Below, piece by piece: positions 50,826 through 61,020 of a stretch of 62,000 nt of DNA. The DNA lies in the NCBI RefSeq assembly GCF_030272615.1, contig NC_081405.1:604005177-604067176 (forward strand), given 5' to 3'. The position numbers were made by a program, and so were the translations under genes. The stretch's first letter is position 1. Every line of letters begins with the position of its first letter. The stretch is from Cryptomeria japonica. Taxonomy: Eukaryota > Streptophyta > Pinopsida > Cupressales > Cupressaceae. The notes beneath the pieces are model-generated. The model had not been told where the DNA came from. It did no database searches and was given only the letters and a program-made list of their open reading frames with translations.

Positions 50826-53500
50826 ACAATTTATTATAGGAGGTAGTATGTGCAAAGTGAAGTGCATGAACTATATAGGTTAAAATCCTATGCAATAACA
50901 TGAAAGTTAAATAATATAGCATTTTTTTGAAACCTAAGCTAATTTCCTCAAAGATATTGATAATTCTAATTATCTACATATGCCTTTGAAGTCACAATCA
51001 TATGTCATGTCTGTCTGTTTAGGTATGAGAAAATTAAAAGTTTCAAACTACACCATGTTTTCTAACCAACAATTCAAACGGTACTCAAAACATGCAATGT
51101 TTTGTAACAGGCCTACTTTAGAGAAGTATGTTCAATTTCCATTATAACAACAACAATGCTGTTGTTGGGTGTGAAACGAGTAAGGCGGGAGCTTTGACAG
51201 GAGCGAAGGAGGTAGCAGGCGTCCCAGGGGAGGCCGATGGTGGGGATGCAGATGTAGATGATGACAATGACCATGCTTCAGCTTTCCTTGGTCAACATAG
51301 GGACTATGTTTGGTGTGGTTGGTTGGGGGAAGCATTGGCTCAAGGGTCTCTTTGGTGGTCTGCAGGCTTTGTCCGCTTCTTCCCTGTGCTCAGTGTGGAG
51401 GGTTTGTCATCCCCAACTCTTGTTGGTTCGCCTTTTGTAGAGGCTCCATTTTTCTTGCAGATTCTCCCATCTCTTTCTATTTTGGTGCATGAGTTGGGCG
51501 GTTGGATGATGTTTGGGGTTTTATTTTCAGCCCCTTTTCTCCATTTGGGAAGTGTTGTCTCTCTGTTGAGGTTGGGGCCCTCGGCCATGTTTTGGGTCCT
51601 GTGCTCTCTATAGTTTCTGGGCCTGTTTCTCTCCGTGGAGTTGACTGTGGTCGTGTCATCTTCTGGCCTCTTGTTGGTGCTAAATCTATTCTTTTGTGAG
51701 GTGGAGATTGGGTTGGCTGGAGTTTTTTTGTTTAGCTCTGGGGCTATCCTCGACGATGGAGGTGATTTATTTATTTTCCTCTTCCTTGGGAAGTTTCATA
51801 CTTTTTCTGTCGGTTTTGAGGAAGGGAAGATGGAGCATTTTTGGGGTTTCTAAATGCACTTGTTCTTTTATGCGTATCTTTATTTGTGCTCTTTGGTGGT
51901 GAATGGGGATTATGGGCAACTGGTTTGCGCTTTTTGCAATCCTATTGAGGTGGTCCTCTATCCTATAGAGGTGGAGAGATGGTATTATGGTGCCTTCCAA
52001 TTGATGTAGTTGGCCTTATTGGGTGAGGTTGCCTTCATTTTCTCCCATTTTTCCATTTGCAAGAGGTTCTAGGGTCCTGGTAAATACCCAGATGTTTGGT
52101 TTATGACAGGTGTGGTTTGTTTTTTGAGCTATCTTGTTTCCACCCCTGTTCTATTTTTGTGGCTAGCCTTCTTGCTTCTTTCCCAGCATCCTCTTATTTC
52201 TTTGGTTCTTCCTATTGAGGTGGATGGTGTTGGAGATAACCTTTCTCCTATTGAGGTGGATTTGGATGCTAGGGTTGTGGTTGGGAGGTACTATGGGGAC
52301 ACTGATGCTAAAAATTTTCAAGGGCCCAGTTTGGCTAGTTCTTATTTTTTGTTAGGTCGAGGCTTTTGTTGTGGCTTAGAGAAGCCATTATAGGTTATGG
52401 GAGCTTGGGAAAACCCTTCTTGTTAGCTGAGGGTGCCTGATATACCCTCTATGTATGTTTTATGAGGTCTTTTGTTTACTGTTTTAGGCCGTTTGTTCTT
52501 CCATCCTAGTTTGTAATATTGCATTCCTAATGTTTGGCTAGTGTTTGGTGTGTGGTTGTTGTTGCATTTGTATGTTTCCATATTTTTCAACTTTTGTTTT
52601 GGGATTTTGACTCCTATAAGTCCAGAAGGTTTCAAGTCCTTTCTAAAACCTATGGTTTGCTACCAAATAGTCTAGTCTATTCTTCATTTGAAACTCTTTT
52701 TTATAAAGGGTTTCGGGGCCCCTTCAAAATCTATTTATCCTAATAAAAAACAACATTGGTATTGCTAGTATTTGAAATACACACCCAAATATACAAAGCT
52801 ACAAACTATAGTGGTTAGGTACATTATGAAATAGAGTCTAAAAAACATTGTATATTTTGAAGCATACAATTTCTTATAAGAGGAAGCTTGTCCAATGTGA
52901 AGCTTGTACTATGATGGTTAAATAGCTATGCCATAATGTACAAGTTAAAATACATAGCATGCTTTAAACCTCCATTTTTCTTTAAGATATACCTAATGAC
53001 ATCCATTCATAACTATACTTATCTACATATGCATTTGAAATAACATTGAAATTTTATTATACTCTATTTGGGTATAAGAAATTGTAGGTTTCAAAAACAC
53101 CCTATTTTCTCACCTACACTTTTGAGGGTACAAATACACATAATCTTTTGTAAAATTTACTATCTAGAAGTATATTAAATTTACCCATTAACAAAAATAA
53201 TGGTAGTATTTTTATTTGAAATGCAAGCCTAAATATACACAGTAAAAAAATACAAGGGTTGAGTACATTGTGCATTGCAGGAACAATATTATAGTGTGTT
53301 CTGCTACCTAAATTTTTTGTCAATACATATTGTGTGGAGTGTAGAGTGTTTATTTTGAAAACCACCATATGGCCTAAAGTGCTTGTAGAAAAATATAGAA
53401 TTTTTTAAAACCTCATATTATTCTTAAAAAATTACATAAGTTTACGTAACTACATCAACATTTTCGGAGATATGAATTATTGAGGTCAGAATCGAGGGAT
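50826..53500. repeat. Diverged tandem repeat of about 450 bp, interrupted by a retroposon
   Basis: Copy 1 (50,826 onward) and copy 2 (52,866 onward) share, in order, atacaattt(a/c)ttata, aatatagcat/acatagcatg, tatctacatatgc(c/a)tttgaa, ggtatgagaaa/ggtataagaaat and tttctaacc/tttctcacc. A weaker third copy starts near 53,310. Subtracting the 1.59-kb insertion at 51,158-52,746, the spacing is about 450 bp. Confidence 0.6.
51158..52746 (+). mobile_element. LINE-like or retroposed insertion
   Basis: A 1.6-kb GT-rich block, unlike its AT-rich surroundings, interrupts copy 1 of the tandem repeat. It ends gggtttcggggccccttcaa, then ctatttatcctaataaaa, a 3' end like those of plant L1-type LINEs, and is followed by aacaacattgg, a near match to aacaacaatg at its left edge (candidate target duplication). 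Open frames inside (161 codons at 51,128; 96 at 52,103) have no recognised domain; the repeated phrase tcctattgaggtgga occurs near 51,940 and 52,205-52,250. Most likely a 5'-truncated LINE 3' region or a retrocopy. Confidence 0.5.
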
Positions 53501-53534
53501 CTCATGCACATTTAAACATACATTAATAGTACCC

Positions 53535-53592
53535 CAATAGGGTTTGAACTTGATGGAAAGAACAACAATACTACAACTTAACCATCACACCA
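53535..53592 (-). mobile_element. tRNA-like Pol III promoter relic (SINE head)
   Basis: On the minus strand GGTGTGATGGTTAAGTTGTA supplies a box A-like sequence, and AAGTTCAAACCC, about 25 bases further on, matches box B (GTTCRANNC). The rest does not fold into a convincing tRNA. A tRNA-derived SINE 5' end is the best explanation. Confidence 0.4.
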
Positions 53593-53599
53593 TGCCAAT

Positions 53600-54970
53600 A
53601 TTAAGATGTTTACATTTGAATTAACAAGATCATTTAATGATATTATTTATGTATAATAAATTGCAGATTTGGAAGTAAACTTTTTTTTGCAACTTACTTT
53701 TAATTTGTCCAATTATAATTTAAAATCTTAGACAAATAAAAAAGCAATATAAAATAAAATTGGTTCACATTTTCATTGACCCATCACATAAATATCAATT
53801 CTTTGCTTTCTCATCCACCTAATTTCAAAACCTTACATGTTTTCTAACCTATATTTCATTTTTTCAATTTTATTTTAAAACCCTTACCAAGTGACAGGCC
53901 ACACAAAAAGATTAACTTGGACATTTTCATTGACATGTCACTTGATTATCAATATTTACGATCTCCCCCAATACTAAGTCAATAACTTAGACTACACCCC
54001 ACAAAATCCACCCTTTACCTTTGGATAAATCATTGTGTGTTTTCCAAGCTACACCCGCTTTATATATCTAATTTTTAAAACTCTAGATAATAGAAAAAAA
54101 AAAACACAAATTTTTAAAACACATAGATCATTCAAAATTATAGTATTTTAAAAACTAGCATTCTACATTTAAATATGAAGAAAATAAGTTTGAAATATAG
54201 CGTGTCCATGTATACATCCCCCCTTTCCCTTCATTGACTGTATTTCATACCAAAATGCTATCATCGTGGTTCGTTCCATGTCTTCCATCACAATAAAAAT
54301 ACCCATCTCAGGGAACCTCCTTATGATGTTATGTAGTGTTTTGTATGGTGTTAAGTATGTAGTGATGTCTTATTGACATATTGTTGTATAGGGAGAATAG
54401 TCGTGTCCATGTGAGGTTTCCTTTAGGGACTAAGAAGTGTGCTTGATTAATTTTTTTTAATCTTGAAGGATTCATAAGTTTAAGTGATGTATTAAATAAT
54501 TAGGTAAGGTTTTAGGAATATTTTTCATATAACTATGAGAGGATGGGTAGTCATAAGTAAGTTGTATTTATTTTAATGTAGACAATTAAACATGATTAAT
54601 AAAAGAATTATTGATTTTACCATGTGGTATTGTGAAATCATCTTACATTAATCATGGTGTAATCTATGTACATTTAAAATCATATCATATAGGATATGAA
54701 TAGTTCTATAACCATAAAAATAAATTGATAAATATGTCATTCTTATAAATAACATATAAATGAGTATTGAAATGGTACCTTAATCAAATAATATGATTTA
54801 ATCTCAATTGATGTTAAGGTGGATAACAATAATGCTAAAAATATCATCTATTGCCATAATTATAGTTATGAATAAGATGGTTAGAATGGATTACTAATAT
54901 CATTATTTTTCCTATACATGAATTAATATAGTTGATTCGACATAAGTAAAATTATAACTAGAGAATTTAT
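53600..54970. other. AT-rich intergenic DNA
   Basis: No motif, terminus or repeat was recognised. The last five bases (tttat, 54,966-54,970) are the left target duplication of the solo LTR. Confidence 0.4.
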
Positions 54971-55676
54971 TGTATATGTCAAATTTGAATCCTTATTTGT
55001 AAACCCTAGTTCCAACCACAAAAACCTAGATCTAAAATAAAAATTCAATAACACATCAATGAAGAACCATCAAACATGCAAAATCATAAAATAACTCAAA
55101 TGATACCTACACACATTCACATGGGTTTGATCTTCATTGTTCTCCTATCTCCATTGATCTTTATTTCATATGGTTGCTCTCATATTTTTATGCTTGCGAA
55201 AGACCTCAATGGTGAACAAATGTAGTTGTGATGATATAGCTTGATGTAGGCTAAAGTCAATTTGGTGGCATGTAAGTATGATCCAAGGTTAGTTGATTCT
55301 CTTTAAAAGAGAGAGGAGGAATCCTCTTATATCTGAAAGAATCCTAAAAATGGAGGGTTAGAATTAAGAAGTGGGATAATACATGGTTGGCTAAGATTGA
55401 AGGGTAGGTAGAGGAATTTATAAAATAAAGGGAGTTGTTAAGATAAATGAGGGAAAAATCTAAATGATTAATTAATTAAATTAAATAACCTATTTAATTA
55501 ATAGAGGGGAGACCACATAAATTAAATATTTATTTAATTTGGAAAAAAAGGGAATTTAAATAAATAAAATATTTATTTAAATTAGGATAGAAAAATAATT
55601 CGAAGAGGTCCAGTGAATTAATTCAATAAATAAAAATATTTATTTAATTAGGCTGGGACAATTTTAGGTGTCTACA
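54971..55676 (-). mobile_element. Solo LTR of the E2 family with 5-bp TSD
   Basis: The plus strand starts tgtatatgtc and ends aattttaggtgtctaca, matching both ends of the E2 LTR (tgtatatggtg ... aattttaggtgtctaca). Inside, ctatctccattgatctt, the TATA-bearing rc ctcttatat and the attaaat/atttaat dyads also match. tttat lies immediately before (54,966-54,970) and after (55,677-55,681). No internal element sequence flanks it, so LTR-LTR recombination removed the rest. Length is 706 bp against 803 bp for E2. Confidence 0.93.
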
Positions 55677-55832
55677 TTTATATTCATGATAGGTTTTAAA
55701 ATTATATTGTAAGTCAATTCTTAACATTTGAACAAGTAATAATAAACATTTCTTTCTCTAAATTGAACTCTATTTTTTTATTGTCAATAGTAAAATATGG
55801 TAATTACCAATCAATAACTAGGGATATTAATC

Positions 55833-56303
55833 AAACTAAACTTTGATGGGTCTTTCCATGGTAACCCAATTCGGGCGGGAGGGGGTGGTGTGATTAGGGA
55901 TCCATGTGGGCACTTGATCATCACTTATGCTGCCAACTTAGGTGTCCAAACCTCCACCATGGTGAAAGTGGCGACTGTGTTTCATGGACTTGACATGGCA
56001 AGAGAGATGGGTATTTCTAAACTCATTGTGGAAGGTGATTCTCATAATACCATTATTATGCTAAATGAAGAAGCTATAATGGACTAGAGAGTTGTTCCTT
56101 TCATCGACAAGTGTCGCATCATCTACCTTATAGTTGATGAAGTTAGGTTTTGCCGTGTATGGTGCTAGGAGAATAGGGTGGCAGATAAATTAGTCGGACT
56201 AGGCACAATGATTAATAATTTGAAAGTTTGGCTCCAAATGGATGAAGTACCTCTTGATGCACGTGCCATGATTTCAAATGACATACACATTAATGATGTG
56301 TAA
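55833..56303 (+). pseudogene. RNase H (RVT_3-type) domain, 5'-truncated LINE ORF2 end
   Basis: The translation opens KLNFDGSFHGNPIRAGGGGV with the first catalytic Asp, continues IRDPCGHLIITYAANLG, FHGLDMAREMGISKLIVEGD (second motif, with VEGDS), and, after a TAG at about 56,085, FIDKCRIIYLIVDEVRFCRV and ENRVADKLVGLG, which holds the final N-x-x-A-D motif. This is the plant RNase H family found at the C-terminus of many LINE ORF2 proteins. The usual catalytic Glu position reads Val in ATVFHGLDMA, which may mark decay. It begins exactly at the left target duplication of a retroposed segment. Confidence 0.85.
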
Positions 56304-58288
56304 TCCCATGGACCTTCTTTTTTAGTTTTATCTATTCTTTCCATTGCCTTTCCTAGCTGGTTAAGGCAACAAGATTTTATTTATGTGGGTACCCACCATA
56401 TTTTTTTTTCAAACTTATCGCTTTCACATTATGGCCTCTAGGTCTTCGATGATGGGAGGATATTTGAATCAGATTGAACTAGATGAGTGTTCTTAGTTAA
56501 AAAAGAATGGCAACTTGTGGGGAAAGGTTGTCTAGGGAAACTTGTACTCGTATGTAGAGGGCATGACTAGACATGACCCCAAACTATCTATGGCCTGTGT
56601 TCAAGCCTGAAAAAACAACATTGTGAAACTAGAAAGTCTTACTTTTAACATTTTTGAGCAGATCATTGTGAATGTTACTAGGTTGGCTTTAGATGGTGTC
56701 GCCTTCCCAAAAAAAAACCTAAAGGAAATTACAAGGAGGATTTTGACTAGATTTTTCAACCTAGTGCAGGGGTCTCCAAATTGTAAAGTAGCTACAATCG
56801 TGAAGAGATCTTGGGTATATGGAAGGAGGCTACTCTACTTATAATGAAATAATTCACACTCGATGGTAGAAACATGATAATTCACCTTAAAAACTTCCTT
56901 ATGCTAAAACATCTACATCATGGGGTAAGGATGAACTTCCCTTACTGGGTTTTGTCTTCCCTGACTCAATCTATTTCTAGGGTTGTTTCTAAAGGAAAAA
57001 CCCCATGCACCAGGTTCTTATTCGTAGGTTGTATTATTTGCATTTGGACCAAACTCCCTCGTGTGGGGTCCCTACTGGTGAAACAAGGTCCACATTTGAT
57101 CCTAATTTGTATGTTGACCTCATTGTGACTCTGTCCAACTCTTCCAAAGTGTCCCACTCGGGCCCTGAATTTCCCGCTAGAAAAAATCCTACCCACATGG
57201 CCAAATTCAGGGCCATTGCTGCTTCTAAAAAGGACCTTATTGACAAAACCCCATTTGAGGAGCATAAGGAGGTGGAAAATGTCGAGGATTCAGAGTCTAA
57301 TTCCATTTCCTCTAAGGAATTAGACTCCTCTGAAACCACTAGCTGTGATTGGTCCCCTGCCAAGAATGTTGCTGATTATTCTAACCCTCCCTAGCCTCCC
57401 AAAAAGCCCCCCACTAATCCCTTGAGTTCTATCACAGTCCTCGCCAAGCTTGTGAAGGATATCCATGATGATGTTCAAAGGTAGCATGATCTACTCAAGT
57501 GGCTTTTTAGGCAAATGAATGTTACTATTAGGAAGATGAATAGGTTGGTGGTGCTTACAAAAGTCAAATATAAGACCAACACCTCGGTTGAGGGTGTGGA
57601 TGAGGATAGAGTCTGGAAGGTGGCCAATTATTTTGTTGGCCTTGTGGATAATTAGGATAAGTTGAAAGAAAGAATCGATGACCTAGATGCTAAGATGAGA
57701 ATGACTGGAATGAAAGTTGTGTTGGAAGAAATTTGGTGTGCCGAGGAGGCCCTCAAATCTAAAATATACGTGGCTAGCAGCTTGTATGAATGTGTCCAAC
57801 ATTTAAAATTGCTCTCTAAAAGCTATCCAAACCATTTAGGCTGAGCTTAACATGAAAAAAGAGAAGAAGCACAAGTTGACTTTAGCCTTGATCATCAGTG
57901 CTCGTCCTTCAAATTCTATGGTGAAAGCCACCTAGATTCAACTTTGGTTTCTTTTGACTCTGGGTTTAAGGGTCTTCTAAAAAGGTGTCATTTTCTAATA
58001 AATTTTTAAGTTTATGCTAGGATTGGCAAAATAAAAGTTCCCCCATGTAGTTGTCCATCCCTATGTTCTTTTCATGGTTGGTTTTTCTACTTTTTGTGTT
58101 TCCTATGTCTTATTTTTGGTTCTATTCATGTTGCTCTTTTAGTTTCTTTGTTGGTTCTTGGGTGTCCCTGTTAGTTTTTTGCTATGTTTTAGTGGGGGGT
58201 TTTTAAATGGCTATGCATCCCTCATGCGTCCTAGGTGTCTCTTCATAGATATGTATTAGTACCGGCCTATCCTGCTTTTATTAATCAA
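55834..58288 (+). mobile_element. 5'-truncated retroposon with 18-bp target duplication
   Basis: aactagggatattaatca (55,816-55,833) and aactagtgatattaatca (58,289-58,306) flank the segment: 18 bp with one mismatch, typical of LINE target-site duplications. The insert starts inside an RNase H domain and ends cctgcttttattaatcaa. It thus looks like one target-primed reverse transcription event that carried an ORF2 tail plus 2 kb of downstream sequence with a second, decayed ORF. Confidence 0.75.
56431..57845 (+). pseudogene. Unrecognised decayed ORF with coiled-coil tail
   Basis: From an ATG at about 56,431 (MASRSSMMGGYLNQIELDE) broken frames continue to 57,845. Recognisable parts are VKLESLTFNIFEQIIVNVTR, a Lys/Arg segment, NPTHMAKFRAIAASKKDLID, an acidic Ser/Glu stretch (VENVEDSESNSISSKELDSS), then helical segments (VLAKLVKDIHDDVQR, LKERIDDLDAKMRMTGMKVV) with coiled-coil character. 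No domain was identified. The disordered acidic middle and C-terminal coiled coil would suit a gag or LINE ORF1-like protein. It lies within the retroposed segment bounded by the 18-bp duplication. Confidence 0.45.
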
Positions 58289-58306
58289 AACTAGTGATAT
58301 TAATCA

Positions 58307-58689
58307 GTAATGTCACTTATTAATATTTTGTCAAGGATTCACTTGATAACTTGGCACCCCTAGAGTACCTTTCTTCTATAGTAGCATGACATTAAGGCAT
58401 AAATCTAAATATAATCTTTAAAGATACTTCCTATATAAGTTTATGATATTAAACCTCCTTATCAAAGGGATGATATATAGAAAATTTATAGTTTTACCGT
58501 CTAATTCATATTTACCTTATGCAAGAGGGTTTCCTTCAAACAATATAATTGTTTAATGTGTTTTTGTGTATGATCATTATTCTAAAGGATCACCTCTTCA
58601 CTTCATGTAGATATCTTCAATTTGGGGATTTAGGAGATAATCCCAAAAAGTTACCTCATCAATTGAGACACCCTACCCATTAGAAAATT
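58307..58689. other. Spacer between retroposon and copia remnant
   Basis: AT-rich DNA with no motif. Minus-strand copia pol sequence may extend into it but is too decayed to read. Confidence 0.35.
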
Positions 58690-59840
58690 CTCCATATTAG
58701 AGTGCGTAGGACTGAACTTATCTCACTCACATTTACATTAAATTATGACCATAAAAAGTATATGCAACACACTTCTTCACTACTAGTTCCAAGGATGAGG
58801 ATGAAGACTCTAAAACTCTTTTTGTTGAATTAATAGAAGAACTATCATATTGAACTATCCATGCATCCACCTAAAATAGAGCATCTATTAAAACACTCTT
58901 AGCAAGAATCATAGCTACTGTAGTCATCTTGCATCCTCTATTCAAAAAATCAGCCTACATACCCACATCATTCAACTTACAGAAAGAAGATTCCATTCCA
59001 AACCTAGGATATGTTGAACACCATTAATCACCTTCACTCTACCATTAATAAATCAGCTCAAGACTCTTCCACAACCAACTACCTTCAAATGAGAGTCATC
59101 ACCCAATAAAATCTTCCCACTATCAAATTCTTCATACTTGAAAAACCAACCATAGTGAGAGAACATAATACGATGCACCAAAATCAATAAGCCGCATATA
59201 ATTTGATGCATGTGTTGGAAAGGTAGTGACAAAATAATCACCATCATCATTAAAAGATTTTTTGCAATCTAAATAAGACTTATTTTCCTTTTTCTTTTTT
59301 TTCTATTCCTTACGCTTTTTTAAAAAAAAATTATAATTTTTTAATAATTTTTCTTGGACTTTACAATAGATTTAGATCTATCATGGGATATAGATTCACA
59401 ATTTTCTTATTTCTTGTCCTTATTGTTGCCTTGCATCTTTGATGTACGTAAAGTGCAAGATCCTCCTTAGTCATTTGAGAATATTTTCTTTGCACGTCTT
59501 TAAACAATAACAATGCCATCACATCATCCATCTTAAAATTAGTGGTGGTACTCGCAATGACCATGACAAGGTGGTACAATGAGTTTAGAAAAGAATAAAG
59601 TAAAGTCATGCAATGATCATTGTCCTCCATCTTTACTCCAATAGAATTCATCTAGGTAACAAGCATATAAAATATGTTCAAATAATTATCTATAGATACT
59701 CCATCTTCTATCCTCATAGAGTTCAAATTATTCCTAAGAAATAATATGCTCACACATTTATTTATCGTGATAAGCATCTCAATGATGCATTCATAGTTTT
59801 TTAGTGGTTGTCTCTTTATGGACGTTTGAAACAACACAAT
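58690..59840 (-). pseudogene. Ty1/copia gag, protease and gag-pre-integrase remnants
   Basis: On the minus strand, 59,837-59,360 reads as a UBN2-type copia gag: FLRNNLNSMRIEDGVSIDNY, then IGVKMEDNDHCMTLLYSFLN and MDDVMALLLFKDVQRK. Further down, at about 59,210, RLIDFGASYYVLS holds the protease active site (DFGAS instead of the usual DSGAS), followed by GWFFKYEEFDSGKILLGDDS, HLKVVGCGRV and, after a stop, RVKVINGVQHILGLEWNLLS, the start of the gag-pre-integrase domain. Several stops occur and no integrase or RT follows. LTRs were not found. Confidence 0.85.
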
Positions 59841-59944
59841 TGTTTTTATATAGATCCTTATGAAACCCTTAGATTTTTTTATCTATTAGCTCAAAATTTT
59901 CTTGAGTCATGCTAGCAAGTTTGGCATTTGATCAGTAGTACATT

Positions 59945-60300
59945 TGGGCCTAATTTTCGATGACTAATTGTCAGATTTGCGATGACCAAATGTCGGACTT
60001 CCGACAAACTTTATCGTAGAAAACTTGTCGTCGGGCTTCTCAATGATGCCATTTGCGTCGGTCGTCCGATGATGTAATGAACTCATATGAGGATGGCTAT
60101 ATTTGCACCCCTTACCACAAATATCAACGGATTTTTGACGGATGTTATGATTTCTCCTCAACGACCGTCTGACATGGAAGTGACGTTGGATATAAAGCAT
60201 CCTTGTCAGATGTTTCATTAGTTGTCGTCGGAATTCTGACGACGAGAGATGATGTAGGTCAAACAGATTTGCTGTCGATGTATGAAAGCATTGAATGAGT
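59945..60300. repeat. cgtcgg/ccgacg motif cluster
   Basis: Ten or so copies of cgtcgg, ccgacg, gacgac, cgatgac and similar CpG-containing hexamers in both orientations (for example ttgtcgtcgggcttct, gcgtcggtcgtccgatgatg). Clusters of short CG-rich motifs in both orientations are typical of subterminal regions of CACTA-type DNA transposons, but no CACTA terminus or TSD was found. The 127-codon minus frame here is an artefact. Confidence 0.45.
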
Positions 60301-60349
60301 TCTATTTTTAAAAATTGCATTAAACATTTATTATTTATTTGATTCAATG

Positions 60350-61020
60350 TTATTTTCCATCAGGATAAAAGTCTTCAATCAAGACATTACCCATTTGGAA
60401 TGCAACTATATCTATTTGGAATGCATTACCCAAACACCGCAATCGATCACTGGCACACGAAGTTCCACGAGTGTGATCATTTTCAAATCCTAATATGATT
60501 TCTATCTCATCAACCTCTAGAGGAGCCACTTGACTTGGCCCCACCCAAACCAAGATCCATTCTTCCCACTTTTCAAGATTGTATTTGTCTTCACTATCTT
60601 GCAGTTTCCCTTGTGAATTTTCAATTATAGTGTAGAGTTCTTCACGAAGGACACCACCACATCGCCTAGAGTCTATGCTTCAATTTTTTTCTTTGATCCC
60701 ATGGAGGCCAATAATCCTTTGTCTGAGTAAGTGCTTCCTGGATAGTCATGGGGGGGGGAGAGGTAATGCTTGAAATCACCCTTCTATTGGGATATTGTGT
60801 ACATAACCTCTTGGTCTTCTGAAAGCTGAAAATTACTTCGAGTCCACCAACTCTATTTCCACACTATAGAAATTTTTGGATATTGACTTCCAAATATCCC
60901 TCGGTGCAAAAGAATCATTCTCATAATAGAAAAAAGGTGCTCCTTGCATGAACACATTGATTTCCTCCAAGTGTGGCCCAATAGGTTTCACAAGAACTCC
61001 AAAACTAGTTAGTCCCTCCG
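60350..61020 (-). pseudogene. DRM-type DNA methyltransferase pseudogene fragment
   Basis: The minus strand reads GPHLEEINVFMQGAPFFYYE, DSFAPRDIWKSISKNFYSVE, LVDSK, stop, FSAFRRPRGYVHNIPIEG, stop, then, after a frame change in a C10 run (about 60,751), MTIQEALTQTKDYWPPWDQR. A further frame change leads to an open part of about 105 codons with WVGPSQVAPLEVDEIEIILG, FENDHTRGTSCASDR and CLGNAFQIDIVAFQ, ending FYPDGK. This order is that of the rearranged catalytic region of plant DRM cytosine methyltransferases (RNA-directed DNA methylation, nucleus), whose motif X region precedes motif I. The piece stops before the SAM-binding motif I and the catalytic Pro-Cys motif, so it cannot be active. The upstream UBA and linker regions are not seen. 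It could be DRM1/2-like or DRM3-like; I cannot decide. Confidence 0.8.
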
